A DNA stretch of 64,000 nt from CALNYZ01 sp942490945 (GCA_942490945.1 CALNYZ010000018.1:620001-684000), one strand, 5' to 3'. Shown: positions 1 to 9,570, numbered from the stretch's first letter. Notes: generated by a model not told the origin, from the sequence alone. A program made the numbers and translations.

Positions 1-597
1 GACGAGAATTGAAACATCAATTTTAAAAAAATCCTTGATAAGGGTAATCCGTTGTTCCAGATTATCCGGTACATCTATATTATTCAGCCGCAGTATTTCC
101 GACACGTAGGTAAAAATGATGATATGTAAGTTGAATATATAATGATTGTAACGTGGCAGATGCTGTCTGTTCGCGATGTAATTATGAATACAACGCAAGC
201 GCAGGTTGCGCAGGCCTTGTTCGCAAAGATATTTGACTTGCGCATCATTTACCGAGAAATCCTTAATCGGGTCGGCACCGTGTAGAATTTTATAGTGCCG
301 CTTGATACTGCGAAATTTCAGACCAAATACTTCGAAGCTTCGCTTCATGCCGGGTCGGCCAATAATGAAGGGATCAATTTTTATTTTTGACGTTAAACAG
401 TTTGCAATGGCAAAGTGCGCATCGGGTGTCGACTGATTTAGCACAATCAACAGATTGATGTCAGATTTTCCGGCGATAACATTTCCGCGTACGGTGCTGC
501 CGTACAAAATGCAACTGTATAAATTGTCATGCAGAAGCTTTTGCAGATTATTACCAATTTGATCTATTGTTAATGCGTAATCAGATGGTATCGTCAT
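1..597 (-). CDS. nucleotidyltransferase-like protein (3' end cut by window edge)
   Basis: An open frame runs without a stop from an ATG at 597 to the window edge, giving 199 codons and continuing beyond. Near residues 34-50 it reads LYGSTVRGNVIAGKSDINLL. This resembles the GS-x-RG ... SD/D-x-D signature of polymerase-beta-type nucleotidyltransferases, such as MNT or GlnD-like domains, although the usual DxD appears as SDIN. The rest is alpha-helical and rich in Arg, His and Leu, and I do not recognise it. Substrate and partner are unknown. It is divergent from the HD-GYP gene at 783. The fold is moderately supported; the function is not. Confidence 0.6.
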   Translation of the reverse strand, partial: MTIPSDYALTIDQIGNNLQKLLHDNLYSCILYGSTVRGNVIAGKSDINLLIVLNQSTPDAHFAIANCLTSKIKIDPFIIGRPGMKRSFEVFGLKFRSIKRHYKILHGADPIKDFSVNDAQVKYLCEQGLRNLRLRCIHNYIANRQHLPRYNHYIFNLHIIIFTYVSEILRLNNIDVPDNLEQRITLIKDFFKIDVSILV

Positions 598-782
598 TGC
601 AGTTTTCCCCGTAGCCTGCTAAATAACTGGTTGATTCAATATGTAAAAGAGCTTCACTTAATATTAACAAGGTTAGACAAAGTTTATAAAAATACACTAT
701 TACTGTATAAATTTAGTCAACTTTTCCAATTATTTGTCGATAAAGATTCTAAATTTGGGTAACAAGAATAAGAGTAGCAAAC

Positions 783-2138
783 GTGACAATATTACCGGGC
801 GAATTGACCGATCAGGCATCAAAACAAAATTACTATGTTTCACACCTGGCAGAGGTCAACAAATCACAAGAGATTACTTCGACTGAAGATGTCGTGAATG
901 ACAAGGGCATTTTACTGGTAAAAAAAGGTGCACGCATTACGAAGGAAGTCGCAGATAAGGTCCTGCAGCACAAATTGCTTAAACCACTCGAAGAACAGCT
1001 TGAATTCGAAAAAGCACTTACCGCAGACAGTCTATATAGTGAATTCGTCAGCCTGTTTAACGAGATGGCTGATTTAAGGCAAATACATGAAAAACAGGCG
1101 TTCGATTCGGATTTGCTTGCAATCATAAAATTTGCTGCTAAAAAGAAGTTTCTGTTTCAAAAATTGACCGTTCTTAGTCATCAGTTACCCGATGTATTTA
1201 AAAAAGCGCTGTTTAGTGCCTGGCTGAGCGGGTTAATTGCAAAAAAAATTGGTCTTGAAATGGATGACATACAATGTGCCTTTGTTGCAGGACTTTTTCA
1301 TGATATTGGATTGTTACACATTGATCCACAAGTGCTGTTCAAGAAAGGCAAGCTTGAACCAAATGAATGGAAAGCAATTCAATGTCATGTTGTGGTGGGC
1401 TATCTCATATTCAGTAATCTCACCAAGAAATATGCGAATGTGGCAAAGGCAATTCTGGAGCATCATGAATGTTGCGACGGCACGGGCTATCCAGTGGGCA
1501 AACATGAGGATAGCCTCGATATTCTTGGACAAATTGTTGCGATGGCGGACAGTTTACAGGCTATTCGTCTGAATCAGTTCAGCAAGACCGGCATGAATAT
1601 GCGTGACACGCTGCCATTTTTACATATGAATTCTACAAAACATTTTTCACGTGTCTATCAGGCCATGTGCATCATAATTATGGAAGCAGACTTGCCCGTG
1701 GTAATGGATATTCCCTATGCAAATTACGCTGATATGCTGGACACACTGATAACACGAGTTGACGTTTTGCAGGATGCAATTGTCGTCCTGATGTTAATCT
1801 GCGATTTGACAAGGAATTTACAGGATAATGACAAGTATCAGAAATTTTCTCGCGTGGCCCGGCCGATGTTACATATGATAAACAGTTCAGGATTGGGCAA
1901 AGAAGACATACTTATCTGGCTGAAAACGCTTAAATTAAATGAGAAAAATGACAAATTACGTGAGTTGATTGAGATGGACCTGATGCAAACGGAATTACTC
2001 TGGCAGATCAAAAAAACTGTACGATTTATTGATGAATTCCTTGCCGGCTCTGGACTATTTACAGCCAAGCAGCAACAACACTTACAAAAGTTATCTGCTT
2101 ATTTGTATGAAACCTTGTCTAATAATTCGATACACTAA
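783..2138 (+). CDS. HD-GYP domain protein, probable cyclic-di-GMP phosphodiesterase
   Basis: 451 aa from a GTG start. The central domain has the HD pair at about residues 173-174 (FHDIGLLHIDP), an Lx-E-W helix, and HHECCDGTGYP at about 227-237, with a later MADSLQA Asp-containing helix. This is the HD-GYP signature, so c-di-GMP hydrolysis is the family expectation. Residues 1-100 form a separate N-terminal region of the kind often found ahead of HD-GYP domains; no membrane segment is visible. The C-terminal 150 residues are helical and unassigned. It lies close to pilT/pilU and the window also carries a PilZ receptor, so a role in surface behaviour is plausible but inferred. Confidence 0.8.
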   Translation: MTILPGELTDQASKQNYYVSHLAEVNKSQEITSTEDVVNDKGILLVKKGARITKEVADKVLQHKLLKPLEEQLEFEKALTADSLYSEFVSLFNEMADLRQIHEKQAFDSDLLAIIKFAAKKKFLFQKLTVLSHQLPDVFKKALFSAWLSGLIAKKIGLEMDDIQCAFVAGLFHDIGLLHIDPQVLFKKGKLEPNEWKAIQCHVVVGYLIFSNLTKKYANVAKAILEHHECCDGTGYPVGKHEDSLDILGQIVAMADSLQAIRLNQFSKTGMNMRDTLPFLHMNSTKHFSRVYQAMCIIIMEADLPVVMDIPYANYADMLDTLITRVDVLQDAIVVLMLICDLTRNLQDNDKYQKFSRVARPMLHMINSSGLGKEDILIWLKTLKLNEKNDKLRELIEMDLMQTELLWQIKKTVRFIDEFLAGSGLFTAKQQQHLQKLSAYLYETLSNNSIH

Positions 2139-2141
2139 ATT

Positions 2142-2822
2142 TTACTGGCGATTACCAAATATCGCTGTGCCAATTCGCACCATATTACTGCCGGCATTGA
2201 TAGCGGCTTCCAGATCATTCGACATGCCCATGGACAAGGTATCCAGTTCATATCCCTTGCGAATCAGATCAGACTGAATAGTGGCAAGTTTTTTAAACGC
2301 ATCAAGTTGTTCGTCGTAATTATCAGTTGGCTGCGGGATACCCATGAGTCCGCGTAATTCCAGTTGTCGACAGGAACGAATGACATTGGCAAGTGCTTCA
2401 ACCTGATTGGTATCGACGCCTGACTTACTGGCTTCACCGCTGATGTTAACCTGAATACAAACCTGCAGAGAGGGTAATCGGGTTGGACGTTGCTCATCGA
2501 GGCGCTGTGCAATTTTTTCCCGGTCGATGGAATGGACCCAGTCAAAGTGTTCGGCAATGGCGAGTGTCTTGTTCGATTGAATGGGTCCAATGAAATGCCA
2601 GCTTATATCCGGTAATTCTATTTTGCCGATTTTACTCAAGGCTTCCTGCAGGTAACTCTCACCAAAGTTACGTATACCTGCTGCATAAGCTTCGGTTATG
2701 GCTTCCAATGGTTGAGTTTTGCTCACTGCGATTAATTGAATGTCATCCGGCGTACGGGACACAGCGCTTGCTGCCTGCTGAATTCGCTCCAGAACTTGAC
2801 TGATTCGAGAATTAATAGACAT
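2142..2822 (-). CDS. yggS: YggS/PROSC family pyridoxal-phosphate-binding protein
   Basis: 226 aa, the usual family length. It shows the family landmarks: IQLIAVSKTQP with the PLP-binding Lys near residue 36, NFGESYLQEA, SWHFIGPIQSNK, VNISGEASKSG, LRGLMGIP, LSMGMSNDLEAAI and VRIGTAIFG at the end. The protein binds PLP in a TIM barrel and helps to balance B6 vitamers and amino/keto acid pools; no enzymatic reaction is established. It converges with the HD-GYP gene, ending only 3 bases from it, and diverges from pilT. The yggS-pilT pairing is conserved in many gammaproteobacteria. Confidence 0.95.
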   Translation of the reverse strand: MSINSRISQVLERIQQAASAVSRTPDDIQLIAVSKTQPLEAITEAYAAGIRNFGESYLQEALSKIGKIELPDISWHFIGPIQSNKTLAIAEHFDWVHSIDREKIAQRLDEQRPTRLPSLQVCIQVNISGEASKSGVDTNQVEALANVIRSCRQLELRGLMGIPQPTDNYDEQLDAFKKLATIQSDLIRKGYELDTLSMGMSNDLEAAINAGSNMVRIGTAIFGNRQ

Positions 2823-3023
2823 CTATTTGATTTTTATCATTTTTTGCTTGATTTTACTATTCGATTACAGTTACTTTAAGTACGGCAGAAAGCAGCCGAT
2901 ATTACAAAGGTATTCTAAACTATTACAAGAATGAAACAGCTGCCTTCACATTGCCCGGCTTGTGATAAGGCCCGGCGATATGGAACGAATTATCGGCTTA
3001 ACACTTAACATGGATATTACATC

Positions 3024-4061
3024 ATGGACATAACGGAATTGCTCGCCTTTGGCGTGAAAAATGGTGCATCAGATTTACACTTGTCCTCTGGCCTGCCGCC
3101 GATGATTCGTGTCGATGGTGATATTCGACGCATCAATGTACCCCCACTGGAACATAAAACTGTGCATGCGCTTGTTTATGACATCATGAACGACAAGCAG
3201 CGCAAGGACTATGAAGAATTTTTAGAGACCGACTTTTCATTCGAGATTCCCGAGCTGGCACGTTTTCGTGTCAATGCCTTGAACACGTATCGTGGTGCGG
3301 CGGCGGTATTTCGAACCATTCCGTCAAAAGTATTAAGTCTGGAAGAACTGGGTTGTCCGTCAGTATTCAAGGATATCTCGGACGTGCCGCGTGGTATCGT
3401 GCTCGTCACCGGGCCAACCGGCTCGGGTAAGTCGACTACCCTGGCGGCGATGATTGATTATAAAAATGATAGTGAATACGGTCACATCCTCACTATCGAA
3501 GACCCGATTGAATTCGTACATGAAAGTAAAAAGTGTCTGGTCAACCAGCGTGAAGTGCATTTGCATACACACGGGTTTAGTGAAGCCTTGCGCGCTGCTT
3601 TGCGTGAGGATCCGGATATTATTCTGGTCGGTGAGTTGCGTGATCTGGAAACCATTCGTCTGGCATTGACCGCAGCAGAAACCGGTCACCTGGTGTTTGG
3701 TACCTTACACACCAGTTCGGCGGCAAAAACTATCGACCGCGTTATCGACGTGTTTCCTGCAGCGGAAAAAGACATGGTACGCTCGATGCTGTCAGAATCC
3801 TTGCGCGCGGTTATTGCACAAACACTGTTGAAAAAGATTGGTGGCGGGCGAATCGCGGCGCATGAAATCATGCTTGGTACGCCGGCAATACGAAACCTGA
3901 TCCGTGAAGACAAGGTCGCGCAAATGTATTCCGCCATCCAGACTGGCCAGCAACATGGTATGCAAACTCTTGATCAATGTTTACAGGATTTGGTAAGGCG
4001 CGGCATTATCAGCAAGCAGGAAGCGCGTAACCGTGCCATGAATAAAGAAGATTTTAGATAA
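3024..4061 (+). CDS. pilT: type IV pilus retraction ATPase PilT
   Basis: 345 aa, normal for PilT. It has an N-terminal PAS-like domain (GASDLHLSSGLPPMIRVDG), Walker A GPTGSGKST at about 130-138, an Asp box (TIEDPIEFVH), Walker B (DPDIILVGELRD) and a His box (GHLVFGTLHTSSA). The C-terminal AIRNLIRED stretch corresponds to the AIRNLIRE motif required for retraction. The hexameric ATPase powers pilus depolymerisation from the inner-membrane cytoplasmic face. pilU follows 74 bases downstream in the same direction, so co-transcription is likely. Confidence 0.96.
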   Translation: MDITELLAFGVKNGASDLHLSSGLPPMIRVDGDIRRINVPPLEHKTVHALVYDIMNDKQRKDYEEFLETDFSFEIPELARFRVNALNTYRGAAAVFRTIPSKVLSLEELGCPSVFKDISDVPRGIVLVTGPTGSGKSTTLAAMIDYKNDSEYGHILTIEDPIEFVHESKKCLVNQREVHLHTHGFSEALRAALREDPDIILVGELRDLETIRLALTAAETGHLVFGTLHTSSAAKTIDRVIDVFPAAEKDMVRSMLSESLRAVIAQTLLKKIGGGRIAAHEIMLGTPAIRNLIREDKVAQMYSAIQTGQQHGMQTLDQCLQDLVRRGIISKQEARNRAMNKEDFR

Positions 4062-4135
4062 ATTTTTGACAAGGTTACGTGTAACCCGGTTAACGGAAAA
4101 AATGTCACAGAGCGTATTAATTAAGGGCTAAATAT

Positions 4136-5260
4136 ATGGACTTCGAGTCACTGTTAAAATTAATGGTACATAAAAACGCCTCCGACCTTTTTATCACGGC
4201 GGGGGTGGCACCCAGTCTGAAAATAAACGGCAAAATTGCGCCCGTCACCCAGGGCACCCTGACACCCGCACAGTCTCGCGAGATTGTATTGAGCATCATG
4301 TCACCAGCACAGCGTGAAGAATTTGAACGCACCAATGAATGTAACTTTGCGATTTCTGCCTCAGGCATTGGCCGCTTTCGTGTCAGCGCATTTGCGCAGC
4401 GTAATCATGCGGGCATGGTATTACGTAAAATTGAAACGACGATTCCAACTATCGAAGAACTGGGTTTGCCACCGATACTTCGCGATCTGGCCATGACCAA
4501 GCGTGGTCTGGTAATTTTTGTTGGTGCAACCGGTTCCGGTAAATCGACTTCATTGGCCGCGATGATTGGCTATCGCAACAAAAACAGTACCGGACATATC
4601 ATCAGTATCGAAGACCCGATTGAATATATTCATCACCATGAAGGCTGTATCGTGACACAACGTGAAGTCGGGCTGGATACCGAATCCTTTGGTACCGCAT
4701 TAAAAAATACCTTACGGCAGGCGCCCGATGTTATTCTCATCGGTGAGATTCGTACCCGTGAGACCATGGATCATGCCGTGGCGTTCGCTGAAACCGGACA
4801 CTTATGTCTGGCTACCTTGCACGCGAATAACGCCAACCAGGCCATGGATCGAATTATCAACTTTTTTCCTGAAGACCGGCGTAACCAGTTGTTGCTCGAC
4901 ATGTCGCTTAACCTGAAAGGTTTCGTGGCGCAGCAGTTAATCCCCAAACCGGACGGAACCGGGCGGGTGTTGTGCGCGGAAATTCTTATCAACACACCAC
5001 TCATGGCAGATTTGATTCGCAAGGGTGACATTCATGAAATGAAAGGCCTAATGGCTCGCTCACGGCAACATGGTATGAAAACCTTCGATCAGGCGTTGTA
5101 TGATTTATACCGTGAAGGTGAAATTACCTATGAAGATGCGATCAACCATGCTGACTCAGCAAACGAATTGCGTTTGATGATCAAACTGGGTGACAGCAAG
5201 GGCGATGCGGATGCTATATCAGCAACGCTGGATGGCATTACCATTCAGGAAACTGACTAA
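4136..5260 (+). CDS. pilU: type IV pilus retraction ATPase-like protein PilU
   Basis: 374 aa. PilT paralogue with Walker A GATGSGKSTS at about 132, Asp box ISIEDPIEYIHHHEG, Walker B APDVILIGEIRTRETMDHA and His box GHLCLATLHANNA. It carries the longer acidic C-terminal tail typical of PilU (from about residue 345). PilU works with PilT in retraction and cannot normally replace it. The N-terminal sensor-like region (ASDLFITAGVAPSLKING) matches the PilT/PilU family. Downstream, the gene converges on the pyr operon across a 143-bp gap. Confidence 0.95.
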   Translation: MDFESLLKLMVHKNASDLFITAGVAPSLKINGKIAPVTQGTLTPAQSREIVLSIMSPAQREEFERTNECNFAISASGIGRFRVSAFAQRNHAGMVLRKIETTIPTIEELGLPPILRDLAMTKRGLVIFVGATGSGKSTSLAAMIGYRNKNSTGHIISIEDPIEYIHHHEGCIVTQREVGLDTESFGTALKNTLRQAPDVILIGEIRTRETMDHAVAFAETGHLCLATLHANNANQAMDRIINFFPEDRRNQLLLDMSLNLKGFVAQQLIPKPDGTGRVLCAEILINTPLMADLIRKGDIHEMKGLMARSRQHGMKTFDQALYDLYREGEITYEDAINHADSANELRLMIKLGDSKGDADAISATLDGITIQETD

Positions 5261-5324
5261 GCTGAATTAACGGGTTCTATTATTATGCTGCCTGCATATT
5301 GCCAGTGACTGGTGTTCTATGTAT

Positions 5325-5351
5325 GTTGTTGCAATTTCTATCAGCAACAAC
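5325..5351. terminator. hairpin in the pilU/pyrK convergent gap
   Basis: Perfect 8-bp inverted repeat GTTGTTGC / GCAACAAC with an 11-nt loop between two convergent operons. A shorter one (CCAGtgaCTGG) sits at 5302-5312. Neither is followed by a clear T-run, so an intrinsic terminator is only suggested by position. Confidence 0.35.
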
Positions 5352-5403
5352 CTTCATCATATACAACACGTTTTACGGCAGCTATGCAGTAACATCGTCT
5401 TAA

Positions 5404-6291
5404 TCAGAAAACTGCATAGGCATCAAACACCGGCCCATCGACACAAACGCGTTTCATCGCCGGACCAGTTGCTGTTTTTACTTCTACAACACAACCGGCA
5501 CAGCCGCCGACGGCACAGGCCATGAATTCTTCCAGCGATACCTGGCAGGGCAGGTCATAGTCGTTGGCCAGTCTGGCGACCGCTTCGAGCATAACGTGTG
5601 GCCCACAACCGAATATTTCGACTTCCTGGCGCTGTGCATCAGTCAATGCATCGAGCCAGTGACGCGCGAGATCCGTGACATAGCCTTCATGACAACCTGT
5701 ATACCCTTGCGTGCTGGCCAGGCGAGAAGGAATGTTCCAGTCTTCCATCAACGGCATTGAGGCGATGACACCATCTGGCATACCGGGTACCACAAGTTCA
5801 GAGGGTGTTAAGGTAAACGGAAATGGAACTTCCGAACCTAAAATCATGAACGGTTTGTAAAGTTTATTGGTACGTAATTCATCGGCAATAAAAATCATGG
5901 GCGGCATGCCGACACCACCACCAATTAACAGGCTGCGTGGATGTGTATCATGGTATTCAAAAGCTTTACCAATCGGGCCGAACATATCCAGTGCTTCACC
6001 GACCTTACGTTTGGCGAGCAGGCTGGTGCCATAGCCAAGTTCTTTATACAAAAACTCCACCATACCCTGTTGCTTGTTAACACGCATTATCGAGATCGGT
6101 CTGCGCATCGGTAACATGGGGTCACACTGGATATGCACGAAGCTGCCGGCTCTGGCACTGGCCGCGATTTTTGGTGCATAGACTTGCAGAATATGTTGGC
6201 CGCTGGCGTGTGCGTCATGCAATAAAATTTCCGCCTGTTCTACGAAGATGGTGTTGCGATGCGGTTTCGCGTTTACTGCTGTCGCGCTCAT
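5404..6291 (-). CDS. PyrK-like dihydroorotate dehydrogenase electron-transfer subunit
   Basis: 295 aa. It has a ferredoxin-reductase fold: an FAD-binding motif MRRPISIM, a GPIGKAF turn, a nucleotide-binding loop LLIGGGVGMPP, and a C-terminal Cys cluster ACAVGGCAGCVVEV ... RVCVDGPVF of the [2Fe-2S] type. In class 1B dihydroorotate dehydrogenases PyrK passes electrons from the catalytic PyrD to NAD; no pyrD partner is visible here. The ATG overlaps the pyrC' stop (ATGA), so it is the last gene of the pyrR-B-C' operon. It could serve another flavoprotein partner; family placement is good, exact role less so. Confidence 0.8.
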   Translation of the reverse strand: MSATAVNAKPHRNTIFVEQAEILLHDAHASGQHILQVYAPKIAASARAGSFVHIQCDPMLPMRRPISIMRVNKQQGMVEFLYKELGYGTSLLAKRKVGEALDMFGPIGKAFEYHDTHPRSLLIGGGVGMPPMIFIADELRTNKLYKPFMILGSEVPFPFTLTPSELVVPGMPDGVIASMPLMEDWNIPSRLASTQGYTGCHEGYVTDLARHWLDALTDAQRQEVEIFGCGPHVMLEAVARLANDYDLPCQVSLEEFMACAVGGCAGCVVEVKTATGPAMKRVCVDGPVFDAYAVF

Positions 6292-7586
6292 GCGTTTGCC
6301 TCGTAAACAATTCTGCCTTTTACCAGCGTATGCGTGACCTTGCCATTAATTTCCCAGCCGTTGAAGGGTGTGTTATGGCCATAGCTTTTTAATGCGCTTG
6401 CTTCGATAGTCCAGTGTGTTTTTGGATTAAAAACCGTGATATCGGCATACGCACCTTCACTCAAGTGGCCTTTATTAAGGCCGAGTATCGTGGCAGGAGC
6501 ATAAGTTAATTTATTAATTAATTCCGCCAGCGATAGAATCTTGTCTTCTACCAGTCGCAGGCTTAATGGCAATAGTGTTTCAAAACCACTGATACCCGGT
6601 TCGGTTGCACTAAATGGCGCGAGTTTGGCATCGGCATCATGTGGCTGGTGATCAGAACTGATGGCGTTAACAATATTATTTTTTATTGCGGATCGTAATC
6701 CTTCCCGGTCACGCTGGGATCGTAATGGCGGTCGCACATGGCAGTTACTATCGAAGTATCCAATATCCATATCAATGAGGTGAAAGTAGTGTGGTGCGAC
6801 ATCGACAGTCACCGGTAATTTTTTGGCTTGCGCCTGCGCGATCATGTCCAGCGCGGTGACGGTTGAGATGTGATAGAAATGTGCCCGCACACCAGTTTGC
6901 TCGATTAACATCAGCATGCGTGATACCGCCGAAGTTTCTGCGGATTCCGGTATGGCATTTAGTCCAAGTCGTGTGCTTACCGCGCCTTCATGTGCACAGC
7001 CATCGCCGGCCAGGTCTGCATCTTCGGCGTGAATGAAGACGGTGAGATCACAGCTGGCGGCATATTCCATGGCACGGCGCAGGATTAACATATTGCTGAT
7101 TGGTTTCATGGCATTACTGACGCCAACGCAATGGCCCTGAGTCTTGAGTGTGTTGAGTTCGGCAAGCAATTCACCGCGCAGCCGGTGCGTCAGGGCGCCG
7201 AGTGTCACCACATTGGCAAAGCCGGCGGCCTTGGCGCGATGCAAGATTAATTCTGCCACTGCCGGTGTATCAATAATCGGATCGGTATCGGGCGGTACAC
7301 AAACCGTTGTAATTCCGCCAACCACGGCGGCATAGGTTTCACTGGCAATCGTGCCCTTGCTTTCGTGGCCGGGTTCACGCAAGCGACCACAGAGTTCGAC
7401 AAAGCCGGGGCAGACGATGCAATTTTTTGCATTGATAGTTTGCTCGACCGTGAACCTGGCGGGTGCCTTGCCCAGCGCGGCAATTTTGCCGTTGCTGATG
7501 AAGACATCGAGTTTTTTATCAATATTATTTTTCGGGTCAATGACGTGTCCGTCTTTGATATGAATGTTGGTATAGACGGGCTTCAT
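6288..7586 (-). CDS. pyrC': dihydroorotase-like pseudoenzyme PyrC' (PyrX)
   Basis: 432 aa amidohydrolase of the class I dihydroorotase family. Most landmarks are present (FIHAEDADL, HFYHIST, APHYFHL, ISSDHQPHDADAK, GISGFETLLPL). The first metal motif, normally D-x-H-x-H-LREPG, reads ELCGRLREPG here, so both HxH zinc ligands are missing. In Pseudomonas the matching pyrC' gene encodes an inactive DHOase-like subunit needed to assemble the PyrB dodecamer, and I infer the same role. It overlaps pyrB by one base (TAATG) and pyrK by ATGA. A catalytic dihydroorotase should be encoded elsewhere. Confidence 0.9.
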   Translation of the reverse strand: MKPVYTNIHIKDGHVIDPKNNIDKKLDVFISNGKIAALGKAPARFTVEQTINAKNCIVCPGFVELCGRLREPGHESKGTIASETYAAVVGGITTVCVPPDTDPIIDTPAVAELILHRAKAAGFANVVTLGALTHRLRGELLAELNTLKTQGHCVGVSNAMKPISNMLILRRAMEYAASCDLTVFIHAEDADLAGDGCAHEGAVSTRLGLNAIPESAETSAVSRMLMLIEQTGVRAHFYHISTVTALDMIAQAQAKKLPVTVDVAPHYFHLIDMDIGYFDSNCHVRPPLRSQRDREGLRSAIKNNIVNAISSDHQPHDADAKLAPFSATEPGISGFETLLPLSLRLVEDKILSLAELINKLTYAPATILGLNKGHLSEGAYADITVFNPKTHWTIEASALKSYGHNTPFNGWEINGKVTHTLVKGRIVYEANA

Positions 7587-8566
7587 TATTTATCCGCCTC
7601 ATCGCTTGACGGTTTTCGGCCTAACACGCGTGACATGATGGCCATGCGTACGGCGATACCGTTTGATACCTGATCCAGAATCACAGATTGTGGGCCATCG
7701 GCCACGGCGGATTCGATTTCCACACCGCGATTGATTGGCCCGGGGTGCAGCACAATCGCATCGGGATTGGCCAGCGCGAGTTTTTCTTCGGTCAGACCAT
7801 AGGTCTGGAAATATTCCGATTCACTCGGTAACAACGCACCCGTCATACGTTCACGTTGCAGGCGCAGCATGACAATGACATCCACATCTTTTAATCCCCT
7901 GGCCAGGTCGTGATACACATGGACGCCGAGTGATTCCGCTCCGGGTGGAATCAGGGTATGTGGGCCGATGACACGCACCTCCGGGATGCCCATAATATTC
8001 ATTGCATGAATCTCGGAACGCGCGACCCGTGAATGCATGATGTCGCCCACTATTGCGGCGCGCAGTTGGGTGAAATCTTTTTTGTGTTTACGAATGGTAA
8101 ACATGTCGAGCATACCCTGGGTCGGGTGGGCGTGCTGACCATCACCGGCGTTAATGACGCTGATGTGTGGTGATACATGTTGCGCAATAAAATGGGCTGC
8201 ACCGCTTAACATGTGTCGTACCACAAACATGTCGGTATGCATGGCTTCGAGGTTATGCAACATGTCGAGCAGGCTTTCGCCCTTGCTGGCAGACGAGGTA
8301 TCGATATTAATACTCATGACATCGGCGCTGAGACGTTTCGCGGCCAGCTCGAATGTCGTGCGTGTGCGTGTGCTGGATTCAAAGAATAGGTTAACAATGG
8401 TCTTGCCACGTAGCAGCGGGACTTTTTTCACCTGCTGGTCACCGATGGTGACGAAGTTTTCCGCGGCGTCGAGAATTTCAGTCAGCGTGTCGCGCTTCAG
8501 TCCCTCAATTGTCAGGAAGTGCCTGAGTTGTCCCTTGTTATCAAATTGAATATCTTGCTGATTCAT
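7586..8566 (-). CDS. pyrB: aspartate carbamoyltransferase catalytic subunit
   Basis: 326 aa. Carbamoyl-phosphate binding motif FFESSTRTRTTFE near residue 60, the GDGQHAHPTQ loop that binds aspartate/carbamoyl phosphate, GDIMHSRVARS, and the C-terminal HPGPINRGVEI segment. It catalyses the first committed pyrimidine step, giving N-carbamoyl-aspartate. No pyrI regulatory subunit follows; instead the gene is coupled to the DHOase-like pyrC', the class A ATCase arrangement. Its start overlaps the pyrR stop by four bases. Confidence 0.96.
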   Translation of the reverse strand: MNQQDIQFDNKGQLRHFLTIEGLKRDTLTEILDAAENFVTIGDQQVKKVPLLRGKTIVNLFFESSTRTRTTFELAAKRLSADVMSINIDTSSASKGESLLDMLHNLEAMHTDMFVVRHMLSGAAHFIAQHVSPHISVINAGDGQHAHPTQGMLDMFTIRKHKKDFTQLRAAIVGDIMHSRVARSEIHAMNIMGIPEVRVIGPHTLIPPGAESLGVHVYHDLARGLKDVDVIVMLRLQRERMTGALLPSESEYFQTYGLTEEKLALANPDAIVLHPGPINRGVEIESAVADGPQSVILDQVSNGIAVRMAIMSRVLGRKPSSDEADK

Positions 8567-9069
8567 TTATTTTCCTGCACTTCAAATGCGAGCGGTGTCG
8601 GGCCAGCCAGTTTAATATGTTGCGCGGGTGAAAGATCCAGGTATTCTGCTGTTACATCGGCCGCGATAGGGAGTTCTTTGCCGCTGCGTTCAATCAGGGT
8701 CGCGAGAATAACCGACGCGGGCCGACCGTAATCGAAGATCTCGTTAAGCGCGGCGCGAATCGTGCGACCGGTATGCAGTACATCATCGACCAGAATAATG
8801 TGTTGTTCATCGACACTAAAGGGCAGACTGGAAGGTTCGACCTGGGGGTGCATACCAATCTGGGTAAAGTCGTCGCGGTAGAAGCTGATGTTGAGGCTGC
8901 CGAGTGGTTGTTTAATCTTGAGTGCCTTGTGCAAGGCCTGGGCAACCCACACACCACCGGTGTGTATACCTATCATAACGGGATCGGAAATCTGCCTTGC
9001 GGTCAGGAGGGACTTTAGGTCGGTTACCACGCTTTTCAGCATGGTGTCTACATTACGTTTCTCTTGCAT
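8563..9069 (-). CDS. pyrR: PyrR family pyrimidine regulator / uracil phosphoribosyltransferase
   Basis: 168 aa with a type I phosphoribosyltransferase fold. The PRPP loop is IILVDDVLHTGRTIRAAL (about residues 92-109), and VMIGIHTGGVW lies near the N-terminus. In Gram-positive bacteria PyrR attenuates pyr transcription by binding leader RNA; in pseudomonads the regulatory role is less direct. Only 17 bases separate it from ruvX, leaving no room for a PyrR-binding attenuator in that gap, so transcription probably enters from upstream genes. Confidence 0.92.
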   Translation of the reverse strand: MQEKRNVDTMLKSVVTDLKSLLTARQISDPVMIGIHTGGVWVAQALHKALKIKQPLGSLNISFYRDDFTQIGMHPQVEPSSLPFSVDEQHIILVDDVLHTGRTIRAALNEIFDYGRPASVILATLIERSGKELPIAADVTAEYLDLSPAQHIKLAGPTPLAFEVQENK

Positions 9070-9086
9070 GAAACTCGGACATATTT

Positions 9087-9503
9087 TTAACTCAGCTTGC
9101 TTTGATTAAACCAACTCTCCAGGATAAGTTGCGCCGCTATTTTATCAACATCCTGAGGCGTTTGTCTGCGGGAATATTGTTGATTCAGCAATTGTTCTGC
9201 TTCATAGGATGTCAGACGTTCATCCATTAACTCAATCTGGCAGCCATAACGTTTGCCCAACTCGGTTGCGAAGCCGCGCACCTCGTCGGTAAAGGGTTGT
9301 TCGCTGCCATCCATATGTAAGGGCAGGCCAACCACCATGATGTCGGGCTGCCATTCCTTGACGAGCTTGTCGATTTCACGCCAATGTTGATCCTGTTTAA
9401 CCAGCAGGGTCGTGAGCGGACTGGCCGAACAGGTCAGATCCTGACCGCTGGCAACACCAATTTTTTTGCTGCCATAGTCAAAGGCGAGGATGGTTTTGGG
9501 CAT
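9087..9503 (-). CDS. ruvX: putative pre-16S rRNA nuclease / Holliday junction resolvase YqgF
   Basis: 138 aa from the ATG at 9503 (MPKTILAFDYGSKKIGVASG). I prefer this start to the open frame reaching 9605, because it begins directly at the conserved RNase H-like DYGxKxIG motif and gives the usual length. Further motifs are VVGLPLHMDGSEQP and MDERLTSYEAEQLL, with acidic catalytic residues. YqgF matures the 16S rRNA 5' end in E. coli and resembles RuvC. It follows algH/yqgE, as in many gammaproteobacteria, and precedes pyrR by 17 bases. Confidence 0.93.
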   Translation of the reverse strand: MPKTILAFDYGSKKIGVASGQDLTCSASPLTTLLVKQDQHWREIDKLVKEWQPDIMVVGLPLHMDGSEQPFTDEVRGFATELGKRYGCQIELMDERLTSYEAEQLLNQQYSRRQTPQDVDKIAAQLILESWFNQSKLS

Positions 9504-9570
9504 GGGGCTATTGTAGTGGATATTAAAACTTGCGGGTAATATAACCGCCGCAGTGATGATTATATATTTT

